From the NCBI RefSeq assembly GCF_902859595.1, contig NZ_CADIJQ010000002.1:372001-436000 (forward strand): 64,000 nt of DNA, in the 5' to 3' direction. How positions within the stretch are numbered: the stretch's first letter is position 1; the number at the start of each line of letters is the position of its first letter. The position numbers and the translations under genes were made by a program. The notes under the pieces are model-generated. The model was not told the origin of the DNA. It did not search any database and worked only from the letters and a program-made list of their open reading frames with translations. Of the stretch, positions 56,393 to 64,000 are shown piece after piece. This stretch comes from Achromobacter kerstersii. GTDB taxonomy: Bacteria; Pseudomonadota; Gammaproteobacteria; Burkholderiales; Burkholderiaceae_B.

Positions 56393-56848
56393 ATGCAAGT
56401 TATTCTGCTCGAAAAAGTCGTCAACCTGGGCAACCTGGGTGAAGTCGTGCGCGTGCGTGATGGTTACGCCCGCAACTTTCTGATCCCCCAGCGCAAGGCC
56501 CGTCGTGCTACCGACGCCGCTCTGAAGGAATTCGAAGCCCGCCGCGCCGAGCTGGAAAAGGCCCAAGCTGAAAAGCTGGCCGCTTCCCAAGCTCTGGGCG
56601 AACGCGTCGCTGGTTACCAACTGAAGATCGTTCAGAAGGCTGGTGTTGACGGCCGTCTGTTCGGCTCGGTCACCAACGCCGACATCGCTGAAGCGCTGAA
56701 GAAGGCCGGTTTCGAAGGCGTTGAAAAGGCGCAAGTGCGTCTGCCCAACGGCCAGCTGAAGTCGGTTGGCGAGTTCCCGATCCAGGTCGCCCTGCACGCC
56801 GACGTAGTCGTCGACGTCACGGTTCTGGTTGAAGGCGAACTGTCCTAA
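56393..56848 (+). CDS. rplI: 50S ribosomal protein L9
   Basis: L9, 151 residues. The N-terminal RNA-binding domain has [19 protein letters not shown] and [16 protein letters not shown]; the long helix and C-terminal domain ([15 protein letters not shown] [16 protein letters not shown]) follow. It is 15 bases after rpsR and is the last gene before a strong terminator. Confidence 0.97.
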   Translation: MQVILLEKVVNLGNLGEVVRVRDGYARNFLIPQRKARRATDAALKEFEARRAELEKAQAEKLAASQALGERVAGYQLKIVQKAGVDGRLFGSVTNADIAEALKKAGFEGVEKAQVRLPNGQLKSVGEFPIQVALHADVVVDVTVLVEGELS

Positions 56849-56869
56849 GCCGGTACCCGCAGTAAAAAG

Positions 56870-56896
56870 AAGCCGGCCCGCGCGCCGGCTTTTTTT
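56870..56896 (+). terminator. Terminator of the rpsF-rplI operon
   Basis: AGCCGGC pairs with GCCGGCT and is followed by a T run interrupted by one C. It lies 22 bases after the rplI stop. Confidence 0.9.
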
Positions 56897-56974
56897 CTTT
56901 TTGCCCGGGCGCCATCGCGCATTGCCTTTGCGCGCCCCGCTTGAAGCACTCCCTTGCTTTCCTCAGAGGACCCC

Positions 56975-57814
56975 TTGACTCAGCCGCCCGTTCATCACAA
57001 TGCGCCGCCCGGCCTGCGCGCCTGGATCGACAGCGTGGATGCGTTGCGTGAACCTTCGGTGCGCGACGTGACGATCGATGGGGTTCGCTGCATCATCAAG
57101 CGCCGCCGGCCAAGCTTTGTCCGCGGCGTCAGCTATGCGCTGCGTTACGTGCGGGCCTTCTTGCTGGGCGTGGGCTGCAAGCTGTTCCTGGGCGAATTTC
57201 CGCGCCCAGGCGTGTTGTTGAAGAATGGCCTGACCCACGAGGCCGCGCGCCTGTCGACGCTGTTGCAGGCCGGTTGCCGCGTCCCGGAAGTGTGGTGGCA
57301 AGAGCAGGGCCTGCTGGTGCTGGAATACGTGGGCGAGGATCTGGCTGACCTGATCCGCAACGAAGATTCCACGTCGCAGCTGTGGCTGACGCGCGCTGCC
57401 GCCACTGACTTGGCGGCGTTTCACGCCCGCGGGATGTGGCACGGTGGTGCACAGATCCGCAACGTCACCTTGCGCGACGGCGAGTTGTGGCGCATTGATT
57501 TCGAAGAAAACATTGGCTCGACGCTGTCCCGCCCGCTGGCCCAGGCGTACGATCTTTTCCAGATGCTGTCGTCTCTTGCGTCCCTGCGTAAATTGCCGGA
57601 CGACGTGGCCGTGACCCTGGGTACACTGGCCCTCGACGTGTATCTTGAGAGCAACCCCGACCCCGAGGTCAAAGCGCGGCTGACCCGCCTGGCGCGTATC
57701 CTCTGCGGTCTGGCGACGCCCCTGCGTCCCCTGTTGCGCCGCCTGCCGTCGCGCGACGTCCAAGGATTTTTCCGCGTTGCGGACATCCTGCAGCCATTAC
57801 TATTGAAGTCATGA
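56975..57814 (+). CDS. Protein kinase-like (Kdo kinase/BUD32-type) protein
   Basis: Protein of 279 residues with a compact kinase-like fold. GVRCIIKRRR gives the ATP-lysine region, LLVLEYVGEDLADLI the hinge, and HARGMWHGGAQIRNVTL the catalytic loop (the HxD position reads HG, with the distal Asn kept). The metal-binding segment is RIDFEENIG (DFE in place of DFG). It resembles lipopolysaccharide core or Kdo kinases and BUD32 proteins. The start is a TTG at 56975, four bases after AGAGGA. Its stop overlaps the dnaB start, so the two are coupled. The substrate is unknown. Confidence 0.65.
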   Translation: MTQPPVHHNAPPGLRAWIDSVDALREPSVRDVTIDGVRCIIKRRRPSFVRGVSYALRYVRAFLLGVGCKLFLGEFPRPGVLLKNGLTHEAARLSTLLQAGCRVPEVWWQEQGLLVLEYVGEDLADLIRNEDSTSQLWLTRAAATDLAAFHARGMWHGGAQIRNVTLRDGELWRIDFEENIGSTLSRPLAQAYDLFQMLSSLASLRKLPDDVAVTLGTLALDVYLESNPDPEVKARLTRLARILCGLATPLRPLLRRLPSRDVQGFFRVADILQPLLLKS

Positions 57815-59193
57815 ACACACCTGCCGATCCCCAGCTTGAATACCTGCGCGTTCCTCCCCATTCCATTGAGGCGGAACAATCGGTGTTGGGCGGCCTGCTG
57901 CTGGACAACACCGCGTGGGACCGCATCGCCGACGTGCTGGTCGAAGAAGACTTCTACCGCCACGATCACCGTCTGATCTGGCACCACATTGCCCGCCTGA
58001 TCGGGCTGGCGCGTCCCGCCGACGTCATCACCGTCAATGAATCGCTGATCAGCGCCGGCAAGGCCGAAGATTCCGGCGGCCTGGCCTATTTGAACGCGCT
58101 GGCGCACAACACGCCGTCGGCCGCGAACATTCGGCGCTACGCCGAAATCGTGCGCGAGCGCGCCATGCTGCGCAAGCTGGTGTCGATTGCCGACGAGATC
58201 TCGTCGGCCGCCTTGAACCCGCAGGGCAAGGAAGCGCGCCAACTGCTGGACGAAGCAGAATCCAAGGTCTTCAAGATCGCGCAGGAAGGCTCGCGCGGCG
58301 CCGCCGGGTTCCAAGAGATTCAACCGCTGTTGACCCAAGTGGTGGAACGCATCGACGAGCTCTATCACCGCGAAGGCACGTCTGACGTGACCGGGGTGCC
58401 GACGGGCTTCACCGACCTGGACAAGATGACATCCGGCATGCAGGGCGGTGACTTGATCATCGTGGCCGGGCGCCCGTCCATGGGCAAGACCTCGTTCTCG
58501 ATGAACATCGGCGAACACGTGGCCATCGAACAGGGCCTGCCGGTTGCCGTGTTCTCGATGGAAATGGGCGCGGTGCAGCTGGCCATGCGTATGTTGGGTT
58601 CGGTGGGGTTGCTGGACCAGCACCGCATGCGTACCGGCAAGCTCATCGCAGATGACTGGCCCCGTGTGACGCACGCCGTGCAGCTCATGCAGGATGCGCA
58701 GGTCTACATCGATGAAACGCCCGCCCTGAGCCCGATGGAAGTGCGTGCGCGCACCCGCCGCCTTGCGCGCCAATGTGGCCAGCTGGGCCTGATCATCATC
58801 GACTACCTGCAACTGATGTCGGGTAACGGCTCGGGTGAAAACCGGGCGACCGAAGTGTCGGAAATCAGCCGTTCGCTAAAGGGCTTGGCGAAGGAACTGA
58901 ATTGCCCGCTGATCGCGTTGTCGCAGCTGAACCGAAGCCTGGAACAGCGCCCCAACAAGCGTCCCGTGATGAGCGACTTGCGCGAATCCGGCGCTATTGA
59001 ACAGGACGCCGACGTGATCCTGTTCATCTATCGCGACGAGGTCTACAACCCCGATTCCCCGGACAAGGGCACGGCCGAGATCATCATCGGCAAGCAGCGT
59101 AACGGGCCGATCGGCACGGTGCGCCTGACCTTCCAGGGCTCCAGCACGCGCTTCCTGAACTTCTCGGGTGCGCAGCCGCGCGATATGTACTGA
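57811..59193 (+). CDS. dnaB: Replicative DNA helicase DnaB
   Basis: DnaB, 460 residues. The N-terminal primase-binding domain has PHSIEAEQSVLGGLLLDN, and the RecA-like domain has Walker A in VAGRPSMGKTSFSMNI, Walker B in LIIIDYLQLMSG and the SQLNRSLEQR and SDLRESGAIEQDADVI motifs. No intein is present. It overlaps the preceding kinase-like gene by four bases and ends at a strong terminator. Confidence 0.97.
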   Translation: MNTPADPQLEYLRVPPHSIEAEQSVLGGLLLDNTAWDRIADVLVEEDFYRHDHRLIWHHIARLIGLARPADVITVNESLISAGKAEDSGGLAYLNALAHNTPSAANIRRYAEIVRERAMLRKLVSIADEISSAALNPQGKEARQLLDEAESKVFKIAQEGSRGAAGFQEIQPLLTQVVERIDELYHREGTSDVTGVPTGFTDLDKMTSGMQGGDLIIVAGRPSMGKTSFSMNIGEHVAIEQGLPVAVFSMEMGAVQLAMRMLGSVGLLDQHRMRTGKLIADDWPRVTHAVQLMQDAQVYIDETPALSPMEVRARTRRLARQCGQLGLIIIDYLQLMSGNGSGENRATEVSEISRSLKGLAKELNCPLIALSQLNRSLEQRPNKRPVMSDLRESGAIEQDADVILFIYRDEVYNPDSPDKGTAEIIIGKQRNGPIGTVRLTFQGSSTRFLNFSGAQPRDMY

Positions 59194-59211
59194 TCCGCCG
59201 CGGGCCAGGCA

Positions 59212-59245
59212 TAAAAAAACCGCGCTTCATGGCGCGGTTTTTTTT
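59212..59245. terminator. Terminator after dnaB
   Basis: Seven A residues, CCGCGC, a six-base loop, GCGCGG and eight T residues. It can act in both directions and separates dnaB from the convergent transporter. Confidence 0.93.
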
Positions 59246-59260
59246 GTGTGGCGGCAGGCG

Positions 59261-60238
59261 TCAGCCTTCGATTTCGGGACGCTTGCCGTAACGCGCGGCC
59301 AGCACGCCGCACACCATCAACTGGATCTGATGGAACAGCATCAGCGGCAGCACGATGGCGCCCACGGCGTGGCCGGCAAACAGCACCTGCGCCATCGGAA
59401 TGCCGCTGGCTAGGCTTTTCTTCGAACCGCAGAACAGCAGCGTGATGCGGTCTTCGATACTGAAGCCAAACATCTTGCCAGCCAATGCCGACAGGCCCAG
59501 CGCCAACGCCAGGATCACGGCGCAGCACACCACCAGGCCAACCAGCGCCGGGATCGGCGTGGTGCTCCACAGGCCTTCATTGATGGCTTCGGAGAAGGCC
59601 GTGTAGACGACCAGCAGGATCGAACCCTGGTCGACAAACTTCAGCATTGCCTTGCGCTTGTGCACCCAGGCGCCAATCCAGCGGCGGGCGAACTGGCCCA
59701 GCACGAACGGCAGCAGCAACTGCAGCATGATCTTGCCGACGGCATCGAACGAGATCGGCGCGCTGCCCGCATTGGCCACGACCGTGCCCACGAGCAGCGG
59801 GGTCAGGAAGATGCCCAGCAGGCTCGAGGCGGACGCGCTGCACACGGCGGCGGGCACGTTGCCGCGCGCCATCGACGTGAACGCGATGGCCGATTGCACG
59901 GTGGCGGGCAGGCAGCACAGGAACAGGATGCCCAGGTACAGCTCGGGCGTCACCAGCGGTTCCAAAACCGGCTTGAGCGCCAGGCCCAGCAGCGGAAACA
60001 TCAGGAACGTGGCGGAGAAGATCGTCAGGTGCAGCTTCCAGTGCGTCAAGCCGGCAATGATGGCCTCGCGGGACAAACGCGCCCCGTGCAGGAAGAACAG
60101 CAGGCCGACCGCAATATTGGTGATCCAGCCGAAGATCACCACGCCTTGCCCGTGCGCGGGCACGATGCTGGCGATGATGACGGTGCAGATCAGGTAGAGG
60201 GTGAAGCGGTCGGGCAGAAGGCGGACAAGGCGTGACAT
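59261..60238 (-). CDS. Bile acid:sodium symporter (SBF/YfeH-like) family protein
   Basis: Membrane protein of 325 residues with about ten membrane segments. LFFLHGARLSREAIIAGLTHWKLH, then LPATVQSAIAFTSMARGN and LLFCGSKKSLASGIPMAQVLF are hallmarks of the SBF-like (DUF4137/YfeH) branch of the bile acid:sodium symporter superfamily. The substrate is unknown; bacterial members carry organic acids or other anions. It stands alone between dnaB and the pdxA homologue. Confidence 0.85.
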   Translation of the reverse strand: MSRLVRLLPDRFTLYLICTVIIASIVPAHGQGVVIFGWITNIAVGLLFFLHGARLSREAIIAGLTHWKLHLTIFSATFLMFPLLGLALKPVLEPLVTPELYLGILFLCCLPATVQSAIAFTSMARGNVPAAVCSASASSLLGIFLTPLLVGTVVANAGSAPISFDAVGKIMLQLLLPFVLGQFARRWIGAWVHKRKAMLKFVDQGSILLVVYTAFSEAINEGLWSTTPIPALVGLVVCCAVILALALGLSALAGKMFGFSIEDRITLLFCGSKKSLASGIPMAQVLFAGHAVGAIVLPLMLFHQIQLMVCGVLAARYGKRPEIEG

Positions 60239-60349
60239 GGAAGGGGTAGGGGAGCAGACCGAAAGCGGCGGCGCGCAGCAGGCGCCGGAAACGGGGCGTA
60301 TTGTAGTCCCGCTATCGCCCGGAGCCGAAGCCGCCGGGCGTTGCGTGGG

Positions 60350-61330
60350 CTAAGGCGTCATCGCCAGCGCAAGATCAAAGGCCGCGACCAGCGACGCCTG
60401 ATCGGCGATGCCGCGCCCGGCGATGTCGAAGGCCGTGCCGTGGTCGACGCTGGTGCGCACAAACGGCAGCCCCACCGTGACATTCACGCCGTGGTCCAGC
60501 CCCAGGTATTTCACCGGAATCAGGCCCTGGTCGTGGTACTGAGCCACGACGATGTCGAATTCGCCGCGGCGGGCGCGCATGAAGATCGTGTCGCCGGGCC
60601 AGGGGCCGCTGGCGTCGATACCTTCGGCGCGGGCGCGTGCGATGGCGGGTTCGATGATGTCGATGTCTTCGCGGCCGAACTTGCCGCCTTCGCCCGCATG
60701 CGGGTTCAGGCCGGCCACGGCCACGCGCGGGGCCGCGATGCCCATCTGCCGGCACGCGCGGTCGGCCAGGCGCATGGCGGTCAGTTCGGCCTCGGGCGTG
60801 ATGCGGGCGATAACGTCGGCCAACGCCACGTGGATGGTCACCAGCAAGACGCGCAACTCATCGTTGGCCAGCATCATCGCGAAGTCCTGCGTGGCGGATC
60901 GCTCGGCCAGGATCTCGGTGTGGCCGGGGTAGTCGATACCGGCCTTGTGCATGGACTTCTTGTTCAGCGGAGCGGTGACAATCGCCCGGATGCGGCCGGC
61001 CTGCGCATCATCGATGGCGGCGCACACGTAGTCGTAGGCGCCGCGTCCGGCGGCGGCGCTGATCTGTCCCAAAGGCAGGTCGGCGGGCAGCGCGGGGCTA
61101 CAGGCCACGACGTGAATGCGGCTGGCATCGGGTTCTGCCTGACCCACATCGCTGATTTCCACAATATCCAAACGCGCGCCCAGCTGGGCGGCTGCGCGGC
61201 GCAATGCGCCCGCATCGCCATACACCACGCAGGGTGCGCCCAGCCCTTGTGCATAGGCCTTGACGACAATTTCGGGGCCGATGCCGGCGGCATCGCCCAT
61301 GGTGATGCCCACGGGCAACGAAGCGTTCAC
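60350..61330 (-). CDS. pdxA: 4-hydroxythreonine-4-phosphate dehydrogenase family protein
   Basis: PdxA family, 326 residues, NAD-dependent oxidative decarboxylation in pyridoxal phosphate synthesis. PVGITMGDAAGIGPEIVVKA, then TAPLNKKSMHKAGIDYPGHTEIL, NPHAGEGG and AQYHDQGLIPVKYL match, with the three metal histidines in place. In many proteobacteria pdxA lies with surA and ksgA; here it does not, so it could be the PdxA2 paralogue acting on 4-phospho-threonate. The GTG start at 61330 overlaps the upstream lipoprotein stop by four bases. Confidence 0.85.
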   Translation of the reverse strand: MNASLPVGITMGDAAGIGPEIVVKAYAQGLGAPCVVYGDAGALRRAAAQLGARLDIVEISDVGQAEPDASRIHVVACSPALPADLPLGQISAAAGRGAYDYVCAAIDDAQAGRIRAIVTAPLNKKSMHKAGIDYPGHTEILAERSATQDFAMMLANDELRVLLVTIHVALADVIARITPEAELTAMRLADRACRQMGIAAPRVAVAGLNPHAGEGGKFGREDIDIIEPAIARARAEGIDASGPWPGDTIFMRARRGEFDIVVAQYHDQGLIPVKYLGLDHGVNVTVGLPFVRTSVDHGTAFDIAGRGIADQASLVAAFDLALAMTP

Positions 61331-61635
61331 GATTTGGGTTCCTTGGGCGGGTCGATGACGCCGCATTCGAACGTCACGGTGGCGCGCTTGGAACCCAGGC
61401 CCGTCGCATGGTTGGACGTCACTTTCGGCTTTTGCATCTTGCGGCCGATTGAGGTGCAGTACTGGTCGGCGCGTTGCAGCGTCTGGTTCTTGAGCTCAAC
61501 CCAGGTCAGCAACTGCGTGCCCGAGCTATAGGTGACGGTGTACGTGTTCTTGTCGACGGGCGTGACCTCGCTCATGCTGGAACAGGCAGTTAGCAAGGTG
61601 AGCAAGGCGGCGGCGGGGGCAAGGCGTGCAAGCAT
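61327..61635 (-). CDS. Small lipoprotein of unknown function
   Basis: Protein of 102 residues with a lipoprotein signal peptide (MLARLAPAAALLTLLTAC); the lipobox LTAC puts the lipid on C18. The mature part holds no domain I recognise and two cysteines (C66 and C96 by the chosen start), which could form a disulfide. I took the ATG at 61635 because it begins the signal; an ATG at 61665 is also open. Its stop overlaps the pdxA-like start, an odd pairing for a cytoplasmic enzyme. Confidence 0.75.
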   Translation of the reverse strand: MLARLAPAAALLTLLTACSSMSEVTPVDKNTYTVTYSSGTQLLTWVELKNQTLQRADQYCTSIGRKMQKPKVTSNHATGLGSKRATVTFECGVIDPPKEPKS

Positions 61636-61742
61636 GGGGCGTCCAGAAATCACGTTATCCGCCATTACAACACCATGTCGGGCCGGGAGAAAAGACGGGC
61701 CGCTTCAGGCGGGTTCGTCTGGGCAGCCGGGCAGATGGCGCT

Positions 61743-61910
61743 TGAAGGAGCGGCGACGGCGCCCTAAGGAGCGGCGACGGCACGTTAGGGAGCGGCGACG
61801 GCACTTTAGGGAGCGGAGACCGCGCCTTAAGCTGCGGAGACTGCGCCTGAAGCAGCGGCGACCGGGCCTTAAGCAGCGGCGACTGCGCCTCAGGGGGCGG
61901 CGACGGCGCT
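61743..61910 (-). repeat. 21-bp array copied from the end of the Lrp gene
   Basis: The last seven codons of the Lrp gene (Ser-Ala-Val-Ala-Ala-Pro-stop, 61890-61910) are followed by seven more 21-bp copies, each in the same frame: 61869, 61848, 61827, 61806, 61785, 61764 and 61743. Each unit reads x-A/P-V-A/S-A-A/P and then TAA, TCA, TAA, TAA, TAA, TAG and TCA. Five of the seven end in a stop in the stop position; the other two are one base away. An eighth, degenerate copy may lie beyond. Confidence 0.93.
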
Positions 61911-62348
61911 GCGGCGGTCCACCTTGCGGCTCAGCACGATCGATGTCTGCGTTTGCTTCACGCCGTCGATCAGGCCGATGCGGTCGAGCAAGTCATCCAG
62001 CTGTTCATGCGTTTCGCAACGCAGGAAGATCAGGTAGTCATACGGCCCGCTGACGGACGACACTTCTTCTACTTCCGGCATGCGCTCCAGTTCGCGGATC
62101 ACCGCCGCGGGCGTCTTGGGCAGCACGCTGATGAAGCAATACGCGCGTACCGCGGCTTCTTCCAGGCGGCGGCCCAGGCGCACGCCGTAACCCGACACGA
62201 TGTGCTCACGCTCCAAGCGGGCGATGCGCGCAACGACGGTTGTGCGGGCCAGCCCAAGCTTGCGCGCAAGAATCGCCGCGGGCTCGCGCGCGTTGGCCGA
62301 GAGCAGGCTGAGCAGTTGCCGGTCGATGTCGTCGAGTCGTTCGTTCAT
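61890..62348 (-). CDS. Lrp/AsnC-family transcriptional regulator
   Basis: Lrp/AsnC regulator of 152 residues. The helix-turn-helix is DIDRQLLSLLSANAREPAAI to RTTVVARIARLEREHIVSGYGV, and a RAM ligand-binding domain follows, with VRAYCFISVLPKTPAAVIREL and SGPYDYLIFLRCE. The final seven codons, including the stop, are the first unit of a 21-bp tandem array. The leader holds a second repeat at 62403-62476. No amino-acid gene is adjacent to indicate its ligand. Confidence 0.92.
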   Translation of the reverse strand: MNERLDDIDRQLLSLLSANAREPAAILARKLGLARTTVVARIARLEREHIVSGYGVRLGRRLEEAAVRAYCFISVLPKTPAAVIRELERMPEVEEVSSVSGPYDYLIFLRCETHEQLDDLLDRIGLIDGVKQTQTSIVLSRKVDRRSAVAAP

Positions 62349-62402
62349 GCGGAAGGCGGGTGGCGAAAGCAGAGTGCCGACGGTACAGGCGCGGACCAGC
62401 CC

Positions 62403-62476
62403 GCGTCAATGCGATACGGGCCCGTCATTGCATGACGGCCGGTTCAGTGCGATGCAACGGCGTCAATGCGATACGG
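62403..62476. repeat. Direct repeat between the Lrp gene and its upstream neighbour
   Basis: The 17-bp sequence GCGTCAATGCGATACGG occurs exactly at 62403-62419 and 62460-62476, with two degenerate copies of TGCATGACGG and GTGCGATGCAACGG type between them. On the minus strand each copy has TGA at a similar place. It may hold regulatory sites for the Lrp gene. Confidence 0.65.
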
Positions 62477-62500
62477 CCGCATTTCTGCGGCAGGGCCACG

Positions 62501-63106
62501 TTAACCGTCTGATTCGGGCGGGATGCCGCCGTGATAGATGCGGCCATCAAATTCGAAGCGCGTGATGGTTTTGTGCGCGGCGTCGAAAATGCGGTCGCGG
62601 CTGGCGTCGTCCAGTCCGTCGTGGTCGGCAAAGCGAAAGCGGCACAGGTCGATATCGCTGTCGTAGAACACCGAGTTCACGAAGCGGCTGACGTCGGCCT
62701 CGTGGGCGAAGTGCGCGAACTCGCGCAACTGCTCCATTTCGTGGAACGCGCCATTACGGCTGACCAGCAGCATGCCGAATTTGCGCTCTTCGTCCGCCAC
62801 GGGCTCAGGCGCAGGCGGCGCGGCGTCCGCCAAGGGATCTTCGTAATTGAAGTGGGCGCCGGCTTCGCGCATGGCGTCCAGCACCTGTTGCCATTGCCGT
62901 TCATCCAGCGTCAGGCGGGCCATCATGTAGAACAGGCGCTGCCGGCCCAGCCCACGGGGTTCAGGGCCGCCCACGTAACTGGGCCATGGCGTGGCGGCGT
63001 CCAGCCCGGCCAGCTCCGCCATGCGCGCGTCGCTGAAACCCAGTTTGTCCTGCAAGCGCTGCAGGGATTGGGCGTCCGGGGGGGCATAGTCTTGGATCGT
63101 CTTCAT
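62501..63106 (-). CDS. Conserved hypothetical protein
   Basis: Protein of 201 residues that I do not recognise. The first 75 residues have a pattern suggestive of a helix-turn-helix (QRLQDKLGFSDARMAEL, then PRGLGRQRLFYMMARLTLDE) and the rest is acidic without a clear domain (ADHDGLDDASRDRIFDAAHKTI). It has no signal peptide or membrane segment. Codon use looks like that of neighbours. A phage- or XRE-type regulator remnant is possible, but nothing proves it. Confidence 0.6.
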   Translation of the reverse strand: MKTIQDYAPPDAQSLQRLQDKLGFSDARMAELAGLDAATPWPSYVGGPEPRGLGRQRLFYMMARLTLDERQWQQVLDAMREAGAHFNYEDPLADAAPPAPEPVADEERKFGMLLVSRNGAFHEMEQLREFAHFAHEADVSRFVNSVFYDSDIDLCRFRFADHDGLDDASRDRIFDAAHKTITRFEFDGRIYHGGIPPESDG

Positions 63107-63280
63107 GAGCGCGCTCCGATAGCCCCGGCGCCGCGGGTGGCGGCCGGTGGCGTGCGCCGCGGTGCCCCAGCGGCTACGCTTGATGCTAGCGCGGTGCGTG
63201 GCGCTTGCCTAGCGGCGTTGGGGCGGCCGCAAGCGTCATGCTAGGATTTGCGCCGACTATCAATGCCAGGAGGCTCAGCC

Positions 63281-63526
63281 ATGGATATCCAAGAACAAAT
63301 CGCCGTCATCGTCCACACCATTTCGCACCAGGGCGGCCGCATCGACGCGCTGAATTCGACGCTGCTGTCGATGCTGCATCTGGTGAAGGCGTCGCCCGGG
63401 TTGCGTGAAGCAATCGAAGCCCAGTTGGAGCAGAACTACTCCAGCCTGTTGGCCCGTTCCGAGAACCCGCAATACGTGGCCGGCTTCGAAAGCGTGCGCG
63501 ACATGATCACGACCGCGCTGAAGTAA
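63281..63526 (+). CDS. Small hypothetical protein
   Basis: 81-residue protein (MDIQEQIAVIVHTISHQGGR at the start) with AGGAGG seven bases before the ATG. The sequence is soluble and mainly helical. I do not recognise a domain. The strong ribosome site and a normal GC pattern make it a believable gene. Confidence 0.6.
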   Translation: MDIQEQIAVIVHTISHQGGRIDALNSTLLSMLHLVKASPGLREAIEAQLEQNYSSLLARSENPQYVAGFESVRDMITTALK

Positions 63527-63706
63527 AACGCGAAAGTTACCCACAGCTTCTGTGGACAAGCCTTGGGATAGTGCGGGCATAGTTCCGCATTTTCCTTTAA
63601 TTACAAGGGCTTGGATGGGGCGGTCAAAGGTGGCTCCATTTGCGTGTTTTGCGCACGCGTTTCAATGTCCTCCACAGGCCCGTCAAGCCGGGTAATATGC
63701 GGCCCC

Positions 63707-63979
63707 ATGCGGAATCAGTATCGATTGGAACACCCGGGCGGAGCCTTGTTGGCTCGCGTTTCGGAAGCAGCAAAGCTGGCGGCGTTCGACCCCGGCAAAC
63801 TTACGCCCGAGGCTCGTCAGAGCTGGGAGCGAATGGGCCATGGCTTCAAGGCCTGGCACGACTTCGACCAGCGTCACCCCATCTTGCGCCGTCTGGCGCT
63901 GCTGCCATTCATTGGCGGCTGGTACCGCAATGCGCGGCGCCGCCACGTGCTGCGCGCAAGCGGCCGGATCGTCTGCTGA
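63707..63979 (+). CDS. Small basic hypothetical protein
   Basis: 90-residue protein from an ATG at 63707. The middle (SWERMGHGFKAWHDFDQRH) and the basic end (GGWYRNARRRHVLRAS) are notable; no domain is recognised. An upstream in-frame GTG exists at 63611, so the start is uncertain, and I see no clear ribosome site. The window ends 21 bases after its stop. Confidence 0.45.
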   Translation: MRNQYRLEHPGGALLARVSEAAKLAAFDPGKLTPEARQSWERMGHGFKAWHDFDQRHPILRRLALLPFIGGWYRNARRRHVLRASGRIVC

Positions 63980-64000
63980 CGGCCGCCTAGCGCCGCATTC

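Overview
The window is high-GC bacterial chromosome, almost all coding, and looks like a betaproteobacterium of the Alcaligenaceae, most likely Achromobacter or a close Bordetella relative. This rests on the protein sequences, on gene orders such as scpB-rluB-rimP-nusA-infB-rbfA-truB-typA and rpsF-priB-rpsR-rplI-dnaB, and on a Bug-type tripartite tricarboxylate binding protein. It is inferred by eye, with no database search. I see no insertion sequence, prophage, CRISPR array or rRNA.

Layout. 1-3.5 kb: a truncated kynB, radC, slpA-ispH and maiA. 3.6-7.2 kb: a response regulator, histidine kinase and DegP protease on the minus strand. 7.3-10.7 kb: tRNA-Thr(CGU), tRNA-Asn(GUU), a CobW GTPase, a LysR regulator, a 0.7 kb region without a convincing gene, and initiator tRNA-Met. 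10.7-22.5 kb: chromosome segregation (scpB), rRNA/tRNA modification and the translation/transcription operon rimP-nusA-infB-rbfA-truB-typA. 22.6-30.9 kb: a tautomerase/LysR pair, an AbgB-like peptidase, a LOG-family protein, polA, a ZIP transporter and a dienelactone hydrolase. 31-37.3 kb: a Na/Pi cotransporter, sdaA, htpX, a DMT exporter and a sulfurtransferase. 37.4-45.1 kb: an aminophosphonate utilisation island (PhnZ-like HD oxygenase, LysR regulator, ABC ATPase, fused permease, phnX, binding protein, FAD oxidoreductase). 45.2-49.9 kb: a Rieske oxygenase, an acyltransferase, a Bug protein and an IclR regulator. 49.9-55 kb: xseB-ispA-dxs, folE2 and a DUF817 protein. 55-59 kb: rpsF-priB-rpsR-rplI, a kinase-like protein and dnaB. 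59-64 kb: a SBF-type transporter, a pdxA homologue with a lipoprotein, an Lrp regulator and three small unknown proteins.

How the genes work together. The phosphonate island imports 2-aminoethylphosphonate-type compounds and cleaves their C-P bond with PhnX. It carries neither the aminotransferase PhnW nor the dioxygenase PhnY, so the FAD enzyme probably makes phosphonoacetaldehyde. ispA, dxs and ispH belong to isoprenoid synthesis. The two-component system and DegP suggest envelope stress control.

The most unusual signal is in the gaps. Many intergenic regions hold short degenerate tandem arrays. Each array has its own sequence, but most share one property: nearly every unit carries a stop triplet at the same offset. 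In the clearest case, downstream of the Lrp gene, the array is a set of copies of the last seven codons including the stop. In another, upstream of rimP, the shared stop position reads TAG, TAA, TGA, TAA and TAG in successive units. I know of no description of such arrays.
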